DNA of 64,000 nt from Sphingobacteriales bacterium (GTDB lineage: Bacteria; Bacteroidota; Bacteroidia; UKL13-3), in contig JAJTFA010000001.1 in assembly GCA_021299635.1 (NCBI GenBank), forward strand, positions 471,842-535,841. Reading direction: 5' to 3'. The position numbers were made by a program, and so were the translations under genes. Of this stretch, positions 37,642 through 47,118 are shown in pieces; positions within the stretch are counted from its first letter, which is position 1, and each line of letters begins with the position of its first letter. A model generated the notes under the pieces. That model was not told where the DNA came from and did not search any database. It was given only the letters and a program-made list of their open reading frames with translations.

Positions 37642-37872
37642 ATGAAGAAAGGTATTTACAAGCACTATAAAGGCAAACTTTATAAAGTTACCGGATTTGC
37701 CCGCCATAGCGAGACCTTGGAGGAGATGGTAATTTACGAAGCTTTATACGATTCGGAGGAATTTGGTTATGGAGCAACCTGGGTTAGGCCTAGAAAGATG
37801 TTTGAAGAGGAAGTAATTGTGAAGGGCGCAGCCTATTCAAGATTTATGTTTGTTGGTGATAAATTGAATTGA
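37642..37872 (+). CDS. DUF1653 domain protein
   Basis: This 76-residue protein matches DUF1653 along its full length: GIYKHYKGKLYKVTGFARHSETLEEMVIYEALY, then WVRPRKMFEEEV and a final FMFVGD. The domain's function is unknown. The ORF track extends it upstream into the preceding hydrolase gene by 37 residues; I use the ATG at 37642, where similarity to the domain begins. Confidence 0.88.
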   Translation: MKKGIYKHYKGKLYKVTGFARHSETLEEMVIYEALYDSEEFGYGATWVRPRKMFEEEVIVKGAAYSRFMFVGDKLN

Positions 37873-38019
37873 TTCGAACAGTCTTTCAATTTAATTAATA
37901 CCTCATTTAAGTTTATCCTTTGCTGTATTTATCGTTTTCTTTATGTATGTTTCGCCAACATACGATGATTGAGTAGTGCACACCATTTATCTCATACATC
38001 AACTTATTTTTAGTAATAC

Positions 38020-39234
38020 ATGAAACTTCACAAAAACCTCATTGATGCAGTAGTAAAATCACTTCAGCTTATATTTAATGAAGGAAAGTATGCAGACAAG
38101 GTAATAGAGAAAGTGCTGCAATCCGATAAACGCTGGGGTGCAAGAGATCGTGCCTTTATAGCAGAAAACACCTATGAAATGGTTCGTTGGTGGCGCTTAA
38201 TACGATTTATTGCCGGTTATAATCAAGTGAAAGAAGAGGAATTAACCTACGAATCAGGCTGGCATTTATTTGGTGTGTGGCTGTTACTTAGTGGTGAGCA
38301 ATTACCTTCGTGGAAAGAATTTGAGGAAATTGATAAAGAGCAGGTCAAACACTTGAGCGCACATGCATTGCATGTTAGGAAAATTAAAGAATCTATTCCT
38401 GATTGGTTGGATGAGTTGGGCGAAAGGGAATTAGGTAAAGATTGGGATAAGGAAATATTGGCGCTTAATCATGCTGCTCCTGTTGTAATAAGGGCAAACA
38501 CCTTAAAGACTACGCGTGGACGTTTAGCTAAGCAGTTGGCTGAAATTGATATTGAAACTTTTCCGGTTTCGGGCGCAGATGATGCCCTGGTTTTAAAAAA
38601 GCGTACCAATTTATTTACGCTTCCTTTTTTTAAAGAAGGGCTATTTGAAGTGCAGGATGCATCCTCTCAACTGGTGGCAGCTTTTCTGCAAGTTAAGCCC
38701 GGTATGCGCGTGATTGATGCCTGTGCAGGTGCAGGAGGTAAAACTTTACATCTGGCTGCATTGATGCAAAACAAGGGCCGAATTATTTCTATGGATACTG
38801 AACAATGGAAGTTGGATGAATTGAAACGAAGAGGGAGAAGGGCAGGAGTAAATATAATTGAAACTAAAATAATTGAAAGCAGCAAAACAATAAAGCGCTT
38901 GCATGATTCAGCAGATAGGCTACTTCTAGATGTGCCCTGCTCAGGTTTAGGTGTGCTGCGAAGAAATCCGGATGCCAAATGGAAACTGGATATGGCATTT
39001 ATTGATAAAGTGAAAAAGATGCAGGCTGACATTTTAAATGCTTACAGTTTACTATTAAAACCCGGAGGATTGATGGTTTATGCTACCTGCAGTATTCTGC
39101 CTAGCGAGGATGAAGAGCAGGTAAAATCTTTTTTGGATAAACACCCGCATTTTGAAAAATTAGAAGAGCGCAGGGTTTCAGCCACTGAAGGTTTTGATGG
39201 ATTTTACATGGCATTAATGAAACGAAATAGCTGA
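38020..39234 (+). CDS. RsmB/NOP-family RNA cytosine-5 methyltransferase
   Basis: This 404-residue enzyme methylates cytosine in rRNA or tRNA using SAM. A helical N-terminal domain of NusB-like character (about residues 1-140) is followed by the methyltransferase domain. The SAM motif is VIDACAGAGGKTLHLAAL, motif IV is LLDVPCSGLGVLRRNPDAKWK with one conserved cysteine, and motif VI is YATCSILPSEDEEQV with the catalytic cysteine. The RNA target is not determinable. The 147 bases upstream contain a small hairpin (GTATGTT/AACATAC) of uncertain meaning. Confidence 0.92.
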   Translation: MKLHKNLIDAVVKSLQLIFNEGKYADKVIEKVLQSDKRWGARDRAFIAENTYEMVRWWRLIRFIAGYNQVKEEELTYESGWHLFGVWLLLSGEQLPSWKEFEEIDKEQVKHLSAHALHVRKIKESIPDWLDELGERELGKDWDKEILALNHAAPVVIRANTLKTTRGRLAKQLAEIDIETFPVSGADDALVLKKRTNLFTLPFFKEGLFEVQDASSQLVAAFLQVKPGMRVIDACAGAGGKTLHLAALMQNKGRIISMDTEQWKLDELKRRGRRAGVNIIETKIIESSKTIKRLHDSADRLLLDVPCSGLGVLRRNPDAKWKLDMAFIDKVKKMQADILNAYSLLLKPGGLMVYATCSILPSEDEEQVKSFLDKHPHFEKLEERRVSATEGFDGFYMALMKRNS

Positions 39235-39282
39235 AAAATATCTTGAGTCTTTAATTGCTTCAACAATAAAATAGGACTGTTT

Positions 39283-40545
39283 TTATTTTGCCCTAATGGC
39301 ATCCACCGGATCAAGCCTGGCAGCTTGCCATGCCGGTATAAAGCCTGATATAATGCCAATGCACACAGATACAATAATTCCTGTAAAAATATTTCCTACA
39401 GTGAGCATCATGTCAAAATCAATAAGCGCACTTACCGCATAAGTAATTGCACCAACGCATGCAATACCAATACCTCCTCCGGTAATACATAAAACAATTG
39501 CTTCTACCAAAAATTCGATTAGAATAAAATAATTCTTAGCCCCAAGCGACTTCTGAATGCCAATTTGGTTGGTTCGCTCTTTAACAGAAACAAACATGAT
39601 GTTGGCAATTCCAAAGCCACCAACCAGCATGGCAAATCCGCCTATAATCCAGCCTGCAAAGGTTATTACGGAGAATAAATCTTTTAATGGCTCTGCAATG
39701 AGGGTGGTCTTGTTCAATGCGAAATTTTCTTCTTCACCGGGTTTAAGTTTACGTTGCGCACGCATAATTCCTCTTAATTCCTCCTCCAGTTGCTCAAGCG
39801 GAACCCCAGGAGCCGCCTTAACTTGTATTTGTGCATTCGCCCGATCAGAATCTATACGAACATAATTGGCCAGTGTTTTTGCAGGAATAAGTAGTACATT
39901 ATCGAGGCTGTTGCCCATTAGGCTTTCGCCTTCTTTTTCTACTACACCTACTACCTTGAATTTTCTCCCTCTGATTGAAATTAAACGATCTGAACCTCTT
40001 CTGTTGCCAAATAGATTTTGCGCAATGGCATATCCGAGTACAACAACATCTGTTCCGTTTACTGTTTCTGCTTCCGTAAAAAATCTACCTTCTTTTAATT
40101 CAAAGCTGCGTACCTTATTATAATCATGGCTTACACCAGTTACCTGAGCCCCTTCTGCTGTGGTACTTTCATATTTAACCGTTACACCACCAAGCTGTAT
40201 ATTTATGGTACTGGCACCTGCAAATTGTGATTGCAACTCAACCTTTTTTAATTCACTCAAGCGTGGATTTGGTCTGTTCATATATTTCCACCACTTGTAA
40301 TCTCCGGAAAAAGTCCAGGGCCATTTATCTATAAAAATAACATCCTTGCCAAGCGACTCAACACTATTCTGAACATTTCGCTCCAATGAGTCAACAATGG
40401 TTAATACTGCAATAATGCAAAATATGCCTATGGTAACTCCTAATGTTGAAAGAAAAGTACGAATTTTATTTTGCCTGAGTGCCTCAAAAGCAAAAAGTGT
40501 ACTCTCAATGATTTGTGTAAGTAAAATTTTAGCATCCGCCAGCAT
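39283..40545 (-). CDS. MacB-type ABC transporter permease
   Basis: This 420-residue inner-membrane protein has the MacB/FtsX layout. The first helix is at about residues 28-50 (TFLSTLGVTIGIFCIIAVLTI), followed by a periplasmic core domain at about 50-290. Three C-terminal helices contain KERTNQIGIQKSLGAKNYFI, and the end is GFIPAWQAARLDPVDAIRAK, typical of the family. Such permeases work with a separate ATPase and often a TolC-like partner in mechanotransmission or lipoprotein/peptide export. No ATPase gene is nearby. It follows the TPR gene by 107 bases on the same strand, so it may or may not belong to that operon. Confidence 0.9.
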   Translation of the reverse strand: MLADAKILLTQIIESTLFAFEALRQNKIRTFLSTLGVTIGIFCIIAVLTIVDSLERNVQNSVESLGKDVIFIDKWPWTFSGDYKWWKYMNRPNPRLSELKKVELQSQFAGASTINIQLGGVTVKYESTTAEGAQVTGVSHDYNKVRSFELKEGRFFTEAETVNGTDVVVLGYAIAQNLFGNRRGSDRLISIRGRKFKVVGVVEKEGESLMGNSLDNVLLIPAKTLANYVRIDSDRANAQIQVKAAPGVPLEQLEEELRGIMRAQRKLKPGEEENFALNKTTLIAEPLKDLFSVITFAGWIIGGFAMLVGGFGIANIMFVSVKERTNQIGIQKSLGAKNYFILIEFLVEAIVLCITGGGIGIACVGAITYAVSALIDFDMMLTVGNIFTGIIVSVCIGIISGFIPAWQAARLDPVDAIRAK

Positions 40546-40652
40546 AAGGCAAAGATATATCTTACTCTTGTGAAATGATAGGTATATTCTAATTCACTAT
40601 ATTTACTGCACGAATGATTACTCTTTTGACATTCGGCTGTTTTTACAACCAA

Positions 40653-41261
40653 TTATTTAATAAGTGATAGACCTTCAAGCGCTGATTTATCTGAAGGGGA
40701 TGCAAGCAGTACTTTATAAAAAAGTAGCCTAGCTTCTTTCAACTTCCCCAATCGGTAATTGGTCCATGCAAACATTAGGAGCGCATCATAGTCGAATGGG
40801 TATAGATTTACTGATTTTTCAAAGCATTTGTAGGCTAAAGTATATTGTTTTCGTGTATAATAAATATATCCTAGTTTATAATTAACAGACGAGTTTTTGG
40901 GATCTATTTTCAATATTGCAACATACAATGCAAGTATATCATCCCATTTACCTAGTGCTGCCAATGGCAATACCTTGCCTAATTTTGGCTCAATTGCATA
41001 TGGCATCAAATCTATTGCCTTCTGGTAATACCCTCCGGACTCTGAGTATACGCCAGACATATACTTTAAGTATCCCAGCCTCAGGTTGCATTCATAACTC
41101 TGCGCATTGTAAACATTATTGATAGCCTGCGCAGCACCGATATAATTGCCTGCTTTCTCAAGCGAGTAGCTGTTTGCAAATGCCTGTTGCATGGGCTGAT
41201 CTTGGGCAGACAATTCGCCTATCCATAGCATGTAAAGTAAAAGAATAGAGATTTTTTTCAT
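40653..41261 (-). CDS. exported TPR-repeat protein
   Basis: This 202-residue protein has a signal peptide (MKKISILLLYMLWIGELSAQ) and tandem tetratricopeptide-like helical pairs, for example SVNYKLGYIYYTRKQYTLAYKCFEKSVNLYPFDYDAL. TPRs are protein-interaction scaffolds. It is 11 bases after the outer-membrane-barrel gene and likely forms a periplasmic partner of it. No cysteine of a lipobox is present after the signal. Confidence 0.85.
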   Translation of the reverse strand: MKKISILLLYMLWIGELSAQDQPMQQAFANSYSLEKAGNYIGAAQAINNVYNAQSYECNLRLGYLKYMSGVYSESGGYYQKAIDLMPYAIEPKLGKVLPLAALGKWDDILALYVAILKIDPKNSSVNYKLGYIYYTRKQYTLAYKCFEKSVNLYPFDYDALLMFAWTNYRLGKLKEARLLFYKVLLASPSDKSALEGLSLIK

Positions 41262-41272
41262 GGTTGTTTTAT

Positions 41273-42445
41273 TTATCTGATTAGTTTTATGCCGATGAGT
41301 GCCATATGCAGGTTATAATTTGTTTTACTCACAGATTCCTGACGCGTTTCGTATTGCCATAATCCATATAGCGAAAGATTATCGTATAGCAAATACTCTA
41401 TACCTGCCTGAACCCTGTAATTTGTTTTATCAAATGCATTGGTGGCAAGCCAGCCGTTTTGTTCATTAAAATTATTGGTATTGGCCAGTAAATAGTTGCT
41501 GCTTATGGAAAGTCTCTTTAATGCCCAGTATCTTAACTGGGCGCCATATAACAGATAACTGATGTTGTTATTATAAAGATGTGTTAGCTGAATACCGGTT
41601 TCTAATTTGTTATTGAAGAAGGGATAATAACTAATGCCCACTTGTTGCTGCCATTGCGTGGTTTTATTAAAGTCAGAAAAGGCAATACCTAGCGATGTTC
41701 GCCAATTATGCAATCTTTTAGACACTGCAAGGCTGGCTACTATCGGATTGGCACTAAATTCATTTTCCGAAAGTCCGTTCTGCATATTAGAATGATAATA
41801 GCTGATAAAATGAAACGAGGGCATGATACTCCATTGTTTGCGTAATGGAATATTGCCGGTAACATATACCTGTTGCTGATTTAACCTACCATAATATGCT
41901 TCCTGATTCAGATGTGAAGCGGAAACGAAAACAGTTGCCTTGTTAAAAACCCTGAAGCCTAATCCTACCTGGCTGTAGTATAATGTTTTATATAATGCTT
42001 CATCACTCGATAACTTGATGCCAAATTCTGTATTTGCCAGATGCAGCAGCTTAGGTGCCGGAGCCACATTTTTATTTTTTGAATCTCGAATCTTTACATC
42101 ATATACTTTAATGGCATGCACATAATCTCCGATGTAGACATAGTTCCAGTATAGATAATACCTAATGGCGTCTTTCATAGCTGCATCCGTGCAGTGTTCC
42201 AACGCTTTTTCATAATACGTTGCCGATTTCATATATCGTTGCAGTTGGAAACTTGCATACCCTGCGCGCATATACAGGTAATCAAGTGTGTAACCTTCGC
42301 ATATAGCTTTCTCAGAAACTTCTAGCAATTCTTCCCATTGCTTGGTCATCAGCAACTCGTAACTCACTTCATCATAAGGTGAATATTGCGCACGGGTATT
42401 TTGATTCAGTACCAGCATAAATACAATAATCAGGAGTTTACGCAT
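41273..42445 (-). CDS. outer-membrane beta-barrel protein with TPR-like N-terminus
   Basis: I do not recognise the exact family. The 390 residues start with a signal peptide (LLIIVFMLVLNQNTRAQ), then an alpha-helical TPR-like stretch to about residue 130 (MRAGYASFQLQRYMKSATYYEKALEH). The remainder is alternating aromatic beta-strand sequence, such as YYGRLNQQQVYVTGNIPL and WRTSLGIAFSDFNKTTQWQQQVGISYYPFF, ending MALIGIKLIR. This is reminiscent of YaiO-like outer-membrane proteins. It overlaps the upstream urea-transporter/M23 gene by 16 bases, indicating a shared transcript. Confidence 0.75.
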   Translation of the reverse strand: MRKLLIIVFMLVLNQNTRAQYSPYDEVSYELLMTKQWEELLEVSEKAICEGYTLDYLYMRAGYASFQLQRYMKSATYYEKALEHCTDAAMKDAIRYYLYWNYVYIGDYVHAIKVYDVKIRDSKNKNVAPAPKLLHLANTEFGIKLSSDEALYKTLYYSQVGLGFRVFNKATVFVSASHLNQEAYYGRLNQQQVYVTGNIPLRKQWSIMPSFHFISYYHSNMQNGLSENEFSANPIVASLAVSKRLHNWRTSLGIAFSDFNKTTQWQQQVGISYYPFFNNKLETGIQLTHLYNNNISYLLYGAQLRYWALKRLSISSNYLLANTNNFNEQNGWLATNAFDKTNYRVQAGIEYLLYDNLSLYGLWQYETRQESVSKTNYNLHMALIGIKLIR

Positions 42446-44610
42446 TTCACCTCCTTTTGCAGATCAATAACAAACCTTTCAAGCATTCCTTCTTTAAATA
42501 TTAGCTGATAGGTATGTTTAGTAGCTACTCCTGTTAATCCATGCAGGGTTACTTTGCTTTCAATGTTTATTTCTCTGGGGTTATAAAAATCATCAATTCC
42601 GGTAAATGAAGATTCAAATCCCACTTTCATAAATATGCGGAACGGGGCAATTAAATCTTGTAGGTATCTTAGTGGACCTGTAAAAAATTCATCGGCAGGC
42701 AAATGGTCGATTATTTTCATATGATGATAATAACCCAATAAAATCTTTTGAGTAGCCAGATAAAAATGATACAGGATGCTCTTTTTCTCACCGTAAAATG
42801 CTGTTGCATAAAATAGTGTTCCGTTGTTTACAAAAAACAAACTCGACTGACTTTGCTCGCAGTATATATAAGTTTGGTTCCATGCATTTACCTTAAACTC
42901 CCAATGCAGGTTGATGTATTTACCATTCTCCTTGTAGGTTAATTCCATTTTATTACCCGGAATAAAGCGCAAGGCATCCTGCAGTAAAGGTGTGGAAATG
43001 GGTTTAGATACAGATGCGCCTGCCTGTGGAACAGTAAATGAGTGAAATTGATAGTTAGTGCCTTCTCTTGTAATAAAGTAGCTGAGTGGATATTTTAACG
43101 TAGCTGAACCGATATAAGGAGTGCTTTGCAACTGAAAATGTAAATGTGGTTCCGGTGATCTTCCGGAACTTCCACAGGTAGCTATTAACTGGCCACGATG
43201 CACAAAATCGCCTGGCTTCACCACAATAGTTCCTGCTTTCAGATGGCTTAGTTTACTGTATAATGCTTCGGTATGTTTAATGATGATGGTATTGCCCCAG
43301 TTTTGTTGCACATTGATATCTTTTATCGCATTGTCCTCTATGCCATCTACCACTGAGGATATATATCCATCTGCAGGTGCCAGTACGGGCAAGTTGTAGC
43401 AATAGTAATCGGCAAGTGCCGTTCCAGGAAGTTTAAAAGTGTGCTTGGTCTCATCCACCACTACAAAATCCAGTGCATATTTCCAGTCTTCTTTGTGCGT
43501 AATATTTCCTTCATATCCCTGCGAAACATGCCACTCACCGAAAAAGGGTAAATGTAAATGGATAAGCGTATCGTTTTTAAATCGCTCAATGCTGTTCAGG
43601 TAATGGTATAAATTTTTTTCAGGTGAATAAAATTGCTGAGGCACCAAAACCAGGCGTTTAAAATGAACACGGCTGTTCAGCAGCATCATAAACAAAATTA
43701 CCAGTAAATTAAATGGCAATGAAAATAAGGGTAGCTGATAAATATATAAGAATCCGGATAGTCCGCTAATCAATACAGCTATGAGTGGTGAGGCTAGTAT
43801 CACTAAAAAATAAGATGCCCGTGAAGGTACCAGAAAAAAGCCCCCAAGGGTAATGGCGGTAAGAATAAAATTAAATCCGATGTAGGAATACTGCAACTGA
43901 CTGAATTCGCCCGCTACCAGATAATAAAACATATATCCGATGGAGAAACCAAGTATGGAGAGCGAGAAGGCAATTCTTGACCAGATAATGATACCTGCCG
44001 TCATAATTAATCCAACCAACACATTGTATTGAAAAAATATAGCAGATACCGACCGAAGGTAAACATCTGCAAAATGAGGTATGCTTAATTCGTTTATTTT
44101 TTCTGCCAGACTTACCAGCGAGTTGCCGCCTAATTGGAATAACATATTGGCACGGTAAAGGCCTTCTGTGCTTAGATGTATGGAGCCGAATGAGCGTATG
44201 CCAATCATGGTAATCCATAATGTTAATAAAAAGGAAAGGCTCATGGCTGGTACTTTATATTTATACAGCAGGTTATAAAACAATACTGTAAGCAAAACAC
44301 TCAAAAGTGCTGCACTCATGACAATGCAAACGAAGGCTATACTCAAATCGTAATAACTTCCCAATACCATCCCTGCCATAAGCGCATTGAAGCTATAACT
44401 TCCCTGAGTCAAAGCTTGTCGGTCTAATCCGGCCCAATGTGCAAATAGCAATGCAGTTGCCACTGCTATCGCACCGCTTGTTCCTGTGTTGGGATCAATA
44501 AATGACGATGCAAGTAATAGCCATGCAAATATTTTATTATCTGCAAAAAATAGCTGCGAGTAGCTATTGATAAAGCCTTTAAAGAAGCTATGCTTTATAA
44601 ATTTTGTCAT
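42430..44610 (-). CDS. urea transporter-like membrane domain fused to M23 peptidase domain
   Basis: The 726 residues form a two-part protein. The N-terminal 330 or so are an integral membrane domain with urea-transporter features: FNALMAGMVLGSYY, VPAMSLSFLLTLW, and a second-half repeat QLPLFSLPFNLLVILFMML. Residues about 365-495 form an M23 metallopeptidase domain: THKEDWKYALDFVVVDE (likely His and Asp zinc ligands), APADGYISSVVDG, and CGSSGRSPEPHLHFQL with the HxH motif. A C-terminal region of about 230 residues is beta-rich and unassigned. The domain order implies that the peptidase faces the periplasm and could cut peptidoglycan or another peptide. The partners are the barrel gene (16-base overlap) and the decarboxylase (74-base gap). 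Confidence 0.82.
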   Translation of the reverse strand: MTKFIKHSFFKGFINSYSQLFFADNKIFAWLLLASSFIDPNTGTSGAIAVATALLFAHWAGLDRQALTQGSYSFNALMAGMVLGSYYDLSIAFVCIVMSAALLSVLLTVLFYNLLYKYKVPAMSLSFLLTLWITMIGIRSFGSIHLSTEGLYRANMLFQLGGNSLVSLAEKINELSIPHFADVYLRSVSAIFFQYNVLVGLIMTAGIIIWSRIAFSLSILGFSIGYMFYYLVAGEFSQLQYSYIGFNFILTAITLGGFFLVPSRASYFLVILASPLIAVLISGLSGFLYIYQLPLFSLPFNLLVILFMMLLNSRVHFKRLVLVPQQFYSPEKNLYHYLNSIERFKNDTLIHLHLPFFGEWHVSQGYEGNITHKEDWKYALDFVVVDETKHTFKLPGTALADYYCYNLPVLAPADGYISSVVDGIEDNAIKDINVQQNWGNTIIIKHTEALYSKLSHLKAGTIVVKPGDFVHRGQLIATCGSSGRSPEPHLHFQLQSTPYIGSATLKYPLSYFITREGTNYQFHSFTVPQAGASVSKPISTPLLQDALRFIPGNKMELTYKENGKYINLHWEFKVNAWNQTYIYCEQSQSSLFFVNNGTLFYATAFYGEKKSILYHFYLATQKILLGYYHHMKIIDHLPADEFFTGPLRYLQDLIAPFRIFMKVGFESSFTGIDDFYNPREINIESKVTLHGLTGVATKHTYQLIFKEGMLERFVIDLQKEVKCVNS

Positions 44611-44684
44611 TCTATCTGAATATGCCTATTGGCGATTCCAAAATTACGTCCAATACGATATTGCATAATTGCATAAAAGTAACT

Positions 44685-46052
44685 TCAGGAAATCTTAAAG
44701 TCTTTTAAAAACTCCGGCATAACCTCATTCATCTCAATATTCTCAAGTGTTTCACGTTTGCGAATCAGGTGGGTTTTACCATCTATGCCCAACAGCACCA
44801 CAGCCGGTCGCATGGCAATAAACTGCATCCATTGCGTCATATTATAAGCCCCAACGGTATGCACTACTACATGGTCGTCTTTTTTAAGTGGTGGCAATGT
44901 AGCATGATCTCGGATCACATCAATATTCATACAGAGCGGACCATACATTACCGTATCTTCCGTGTAGGAACTAAACTCCTGTGCCGGACTAATTTTATGG
45001 TTATACCAAAAAGAAGTAAACATGATATTTACACCAAAATCCAGTATAGTTGCTCTGCGTCCGTCAGCCAGGCGTTTATTGGCTATTACGCTTCCAAGCA
45101 GGTATCCGGCTTCGTCAATCAGTGCTCTTCCGGTTTCCAAAATAAGTAATGGCAAATCTTTATCAGTAAATCCGGCATTAAGAAGAGCTGTGCAAATCGC
45201 TTCGGCAAACTGATCAAAACTTGGCGAAGTATCTTCTCCCGGTAAAAAAGAACCTTTAAGGGTATTCTTGGATGCAAAGCCACCTCCCATATCAATGTAC
45301 TGAATGTGCTTATTGAATTTTTGTTTAATGCCCAATGCAAGGTCTGATAATTTATAGGCAGCAGTAGCATAGGCACTTGGTGAAAGCATAAATGTTCCAA
45401 TATGGCAATGCAATCCAATCAACTCCAGCTTATCGCCTAAAATAATTTTATTAATGGCGTCCCATGCCTGTCCGTTTTCGTAATTAAAGCCAAATCTGTC
45501 CCACATCGGATAAATGCCTGTATCCATATTCACACGGATGGCAACATTGGGGCGTTTATTCATTTCAACAGCAAGTTCGGTTAAGCGGTATAATTCATCC
45601 AGATGATCTATGTGTATGGGTGAATTGTTACTGATTGCCGAGCGCAAATCTTCATCTGTTTTATCAGGTCCGTTAAATATGATGCGATTACCCGGAACCC
45701 CATTTTTTAATGCTTTGGCATATTCAAATCCGGATACCACTTCCGCCCATGAGCCTTCCTGATGAAAAATATTGCAAATGGCATTGATGTAATTTGTTTT
45801 ATAACTCCAAGCAAATTGCACCTTAAGATACCTTGTTTTAAAGGCTCTGTTTGCTTCCTTGTATGTATTGCGTATGGTTCGTTCACTCAATACAAATACG
45901 GGTGATCCGTATTGGGTAATTAAATCTTTAACCGAAAAAGTATCAATATGCGTTACAGGTGCATATTCTGTTTTGGTGCCAAATTTATTCATGAGGCCTG
46001 TATTGATTCGCTGAATCAGTGGGCGCTCATATAGTGCTTTCTTGTTACTCAT
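44685..46052 (-). CDS. fold-type III PLP-dependent decarboxylase (DapDC/ODC-like)
   Basis: This enzyme belongs to the alanine-racemase-fold decarboxylases related to diaminopimelate, ornithine and arginine decarboxylases. The PLP lysine is in FAWSYKTNYINAI at about residue 85, with GLHCHIGTFM and GGGFASKN phosphate-binding loops, and ETGRALIDEAGYLL, the EPGR-type motif. YGPLCMNIDVI supplies the cysteine-containing motif. It differs from typical LysA, so the substrate is uncertain. The ORF track start overlaps the ATP-grasp gene; the ATG at 46052 (MSNKKALYERP) gives 455 residues and a 19-base gap. Paired ATP-grasp and PqqD-like genes suggest a modified amino-acid or peptide substrate. Confidence 0.85.
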   Translation of the reverse strand: MSNKKALYERPLIQRINTGLMNKFGTKTEYAPVTHIDTFSVKDLITQYGSPVFVLSERTIRNTYKEANRAFKTRYLKVQFAWSYKTNYINAICNIFHQEGSWAEVVSGFEYAKALKNGVPGNRIIFNGPDKTDEDLRSAISNNSPIHIDHLDELYRLTELAVEMNKRPNVAIRVNMDTGIYPMWDRFGFNYENGQAWDAINKIILGDKLELIGLHCHIGTFMLSPSAYATAAYKLSDLALGIKQKFNKHIQYIDMGGGFASKNTLKGSFLPGEDTSPSFDQFAEAICTALLNAGFTDKDLPLLILETGRALIDEAGYLLGSVIANKRLADGRRATILDFGVNIMFTSFWYNHKISPAQEFSSYTEDTVMYGPLCMNIDVIRDHATLPPLKKDDHVVVHTVGAYNMTQWMQFIAMRPAVVLLGIDGKTHLIRKRETLENIEMNEVMPEFLKDFKIS

Positions 46053-46071
46053 CTTTATTGTATTAGTTGTT

Positions 46072-47118
46072 TTATAGTTCTCCAAAGGTTGAAATGTTTT
46101 CAAACTCTTTCAGGTCCACAATCTGATCCCACGAGTAGCGCACAAACATTTTACCTACTTCATACCTTTTATAAGGATTTACGTCTTCCCCAAGAGCCAT
46201 TCTAACCAGTGCTTCCGGATGATTTTGGCCTGATCCAGTTGCCAGATGCACCCACGCAGGGAACCGTGGATTGATTTCAATCAGGTAGTACTCGTTTCTA
46301 TCGGTTCTGATCATTTCCAGTTCAAAACCGCCCCTCCATTTATTTCCTGCTACCATCTTTTCAGCAATCTTCATCAGTTCTTTATCTTCCAGTGTTACAC
46401 CTGCCCAGGCCTTGCCCTTATCGGTGATATAGGTTTTGCGCATGGGTACCGCTCCGGTAAGTTTGCCTTTGCCGTCACCCAGCCCGGTTAGGTTTACTTC
46501 GGTACCCGGAGTGTATTGTTGAATGATGATGGGCAAGCCCCATTTACCACTTATTTTATTAAAATAAGCCATGGCCTGATCCGGTGAGTAAGCAATTGAA
46601 GCATCATAAAATTTTCCTTTTACCACCAAAGGATAGCCAAATTCATAGGCAAGGTTGTGAATTTCGGCCATGCTATTTATCATTCTACTTTTCGGGACTT
46701 TGATACCGTATTTTTCTCCGAATGCAGGTAAAGCAGATTTATGACGCTCTTCAAATTGTTCAAGTGTGGGCAAAAATGTGGCAATACCCATGCTTTTCAG
46801 GGTATCCTGTAGTTTAATAAAGTTGTATAGTTCAGCATCAAAATTGGGGATGATCACATCTAGTTTTTCCTGCTGATGTATATACTCTAATCGGGTAAGC
46901 AAACTTTGCTGACCTGCTGAGGGTAATGGAATCTGGTAAGTTTTATCAACTACCTCATGCATATAAATACCCGGCTCCATGGCATCATAGGAAAGGCCAA
47001 TGATGCGGCAGTTAAAATGCTTACTTTCCTTTAGTCCGCGTATTACAGGTATACCTGGTCCCGGACTATCAATATTGTTTAGCCCCGTTACAGCTATGGT
47101 TAGTTTGCTCTTAGTCAT
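46072..47118 (-). CDS. ATP-grasp domain carboxylate-amine ligase
   Basis: This 348-residue protein has a preATP-grasp Rossmann-like part (about residues 1-115), beginning LTIAVTGLNNIDSPGPGIPVIRGL. The ATP-grasp core follows, with YPLVVKGKFYDASIAYSP (ATP-binding lysine) and GGFELEMIRTDRNEYYLIEINPRFPAW (metal-binding glutamate and asparagine). It resembles the CarB/PylC-like branch that joins a carboxylate to an amine through acyl phosphate. The substrates are unknown. It overlaps the PqqD-like gene by 8 bases and precedes the decarboxylase by 19, so the three are almost certainly an operon. Confidence 0.87.
   Translation of the reverse strand: MTKSKLTIAVTGLNNIDSPGPGIPVIRGLKESKHFNCRIIGLSYDAMEPGIYMHEVVDKTYQIPLPSAGQQSLLTRLEYIHQQEKLDVIIPNFDAELYNFIKLQDTLKSMGIATFLPTLEQFEERHKSALPAFGEKYGIKVPKSRMINSMAEIHNLAYEFGYPLVVKGKFYDASIAYSPDQAMAYFNKISGKWGLPIIIQQYTPGTEVNLTGLGDGKGKLTGAVPMRKTYITDKGKAWAGVTLEDKELMKIAEKMVAGNKWRGGFELEMIRTDRNEYYLIEINPRFPAWVHLATGSGQNHPEALVRMALGEDVNPYKRYEVGKMFVRYSWDQIVDLKEFENISTFGEL

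Noticed and set aside
38004-38022. 17-base string TTTTAGTAATACATGAA shared with the region near 49536
   Set aside because: A match of this length is expected by chance between AT-rich intergenic stretches in 64 kb, and the second copy is not at a gene start.
44660-44675. Tandem 8-base direct repeat ATTGCATA between decarboxylase and transporter genes
   Set aside because: Only two copies in AT-rich sequence; no evidence that it is a regulatory site.
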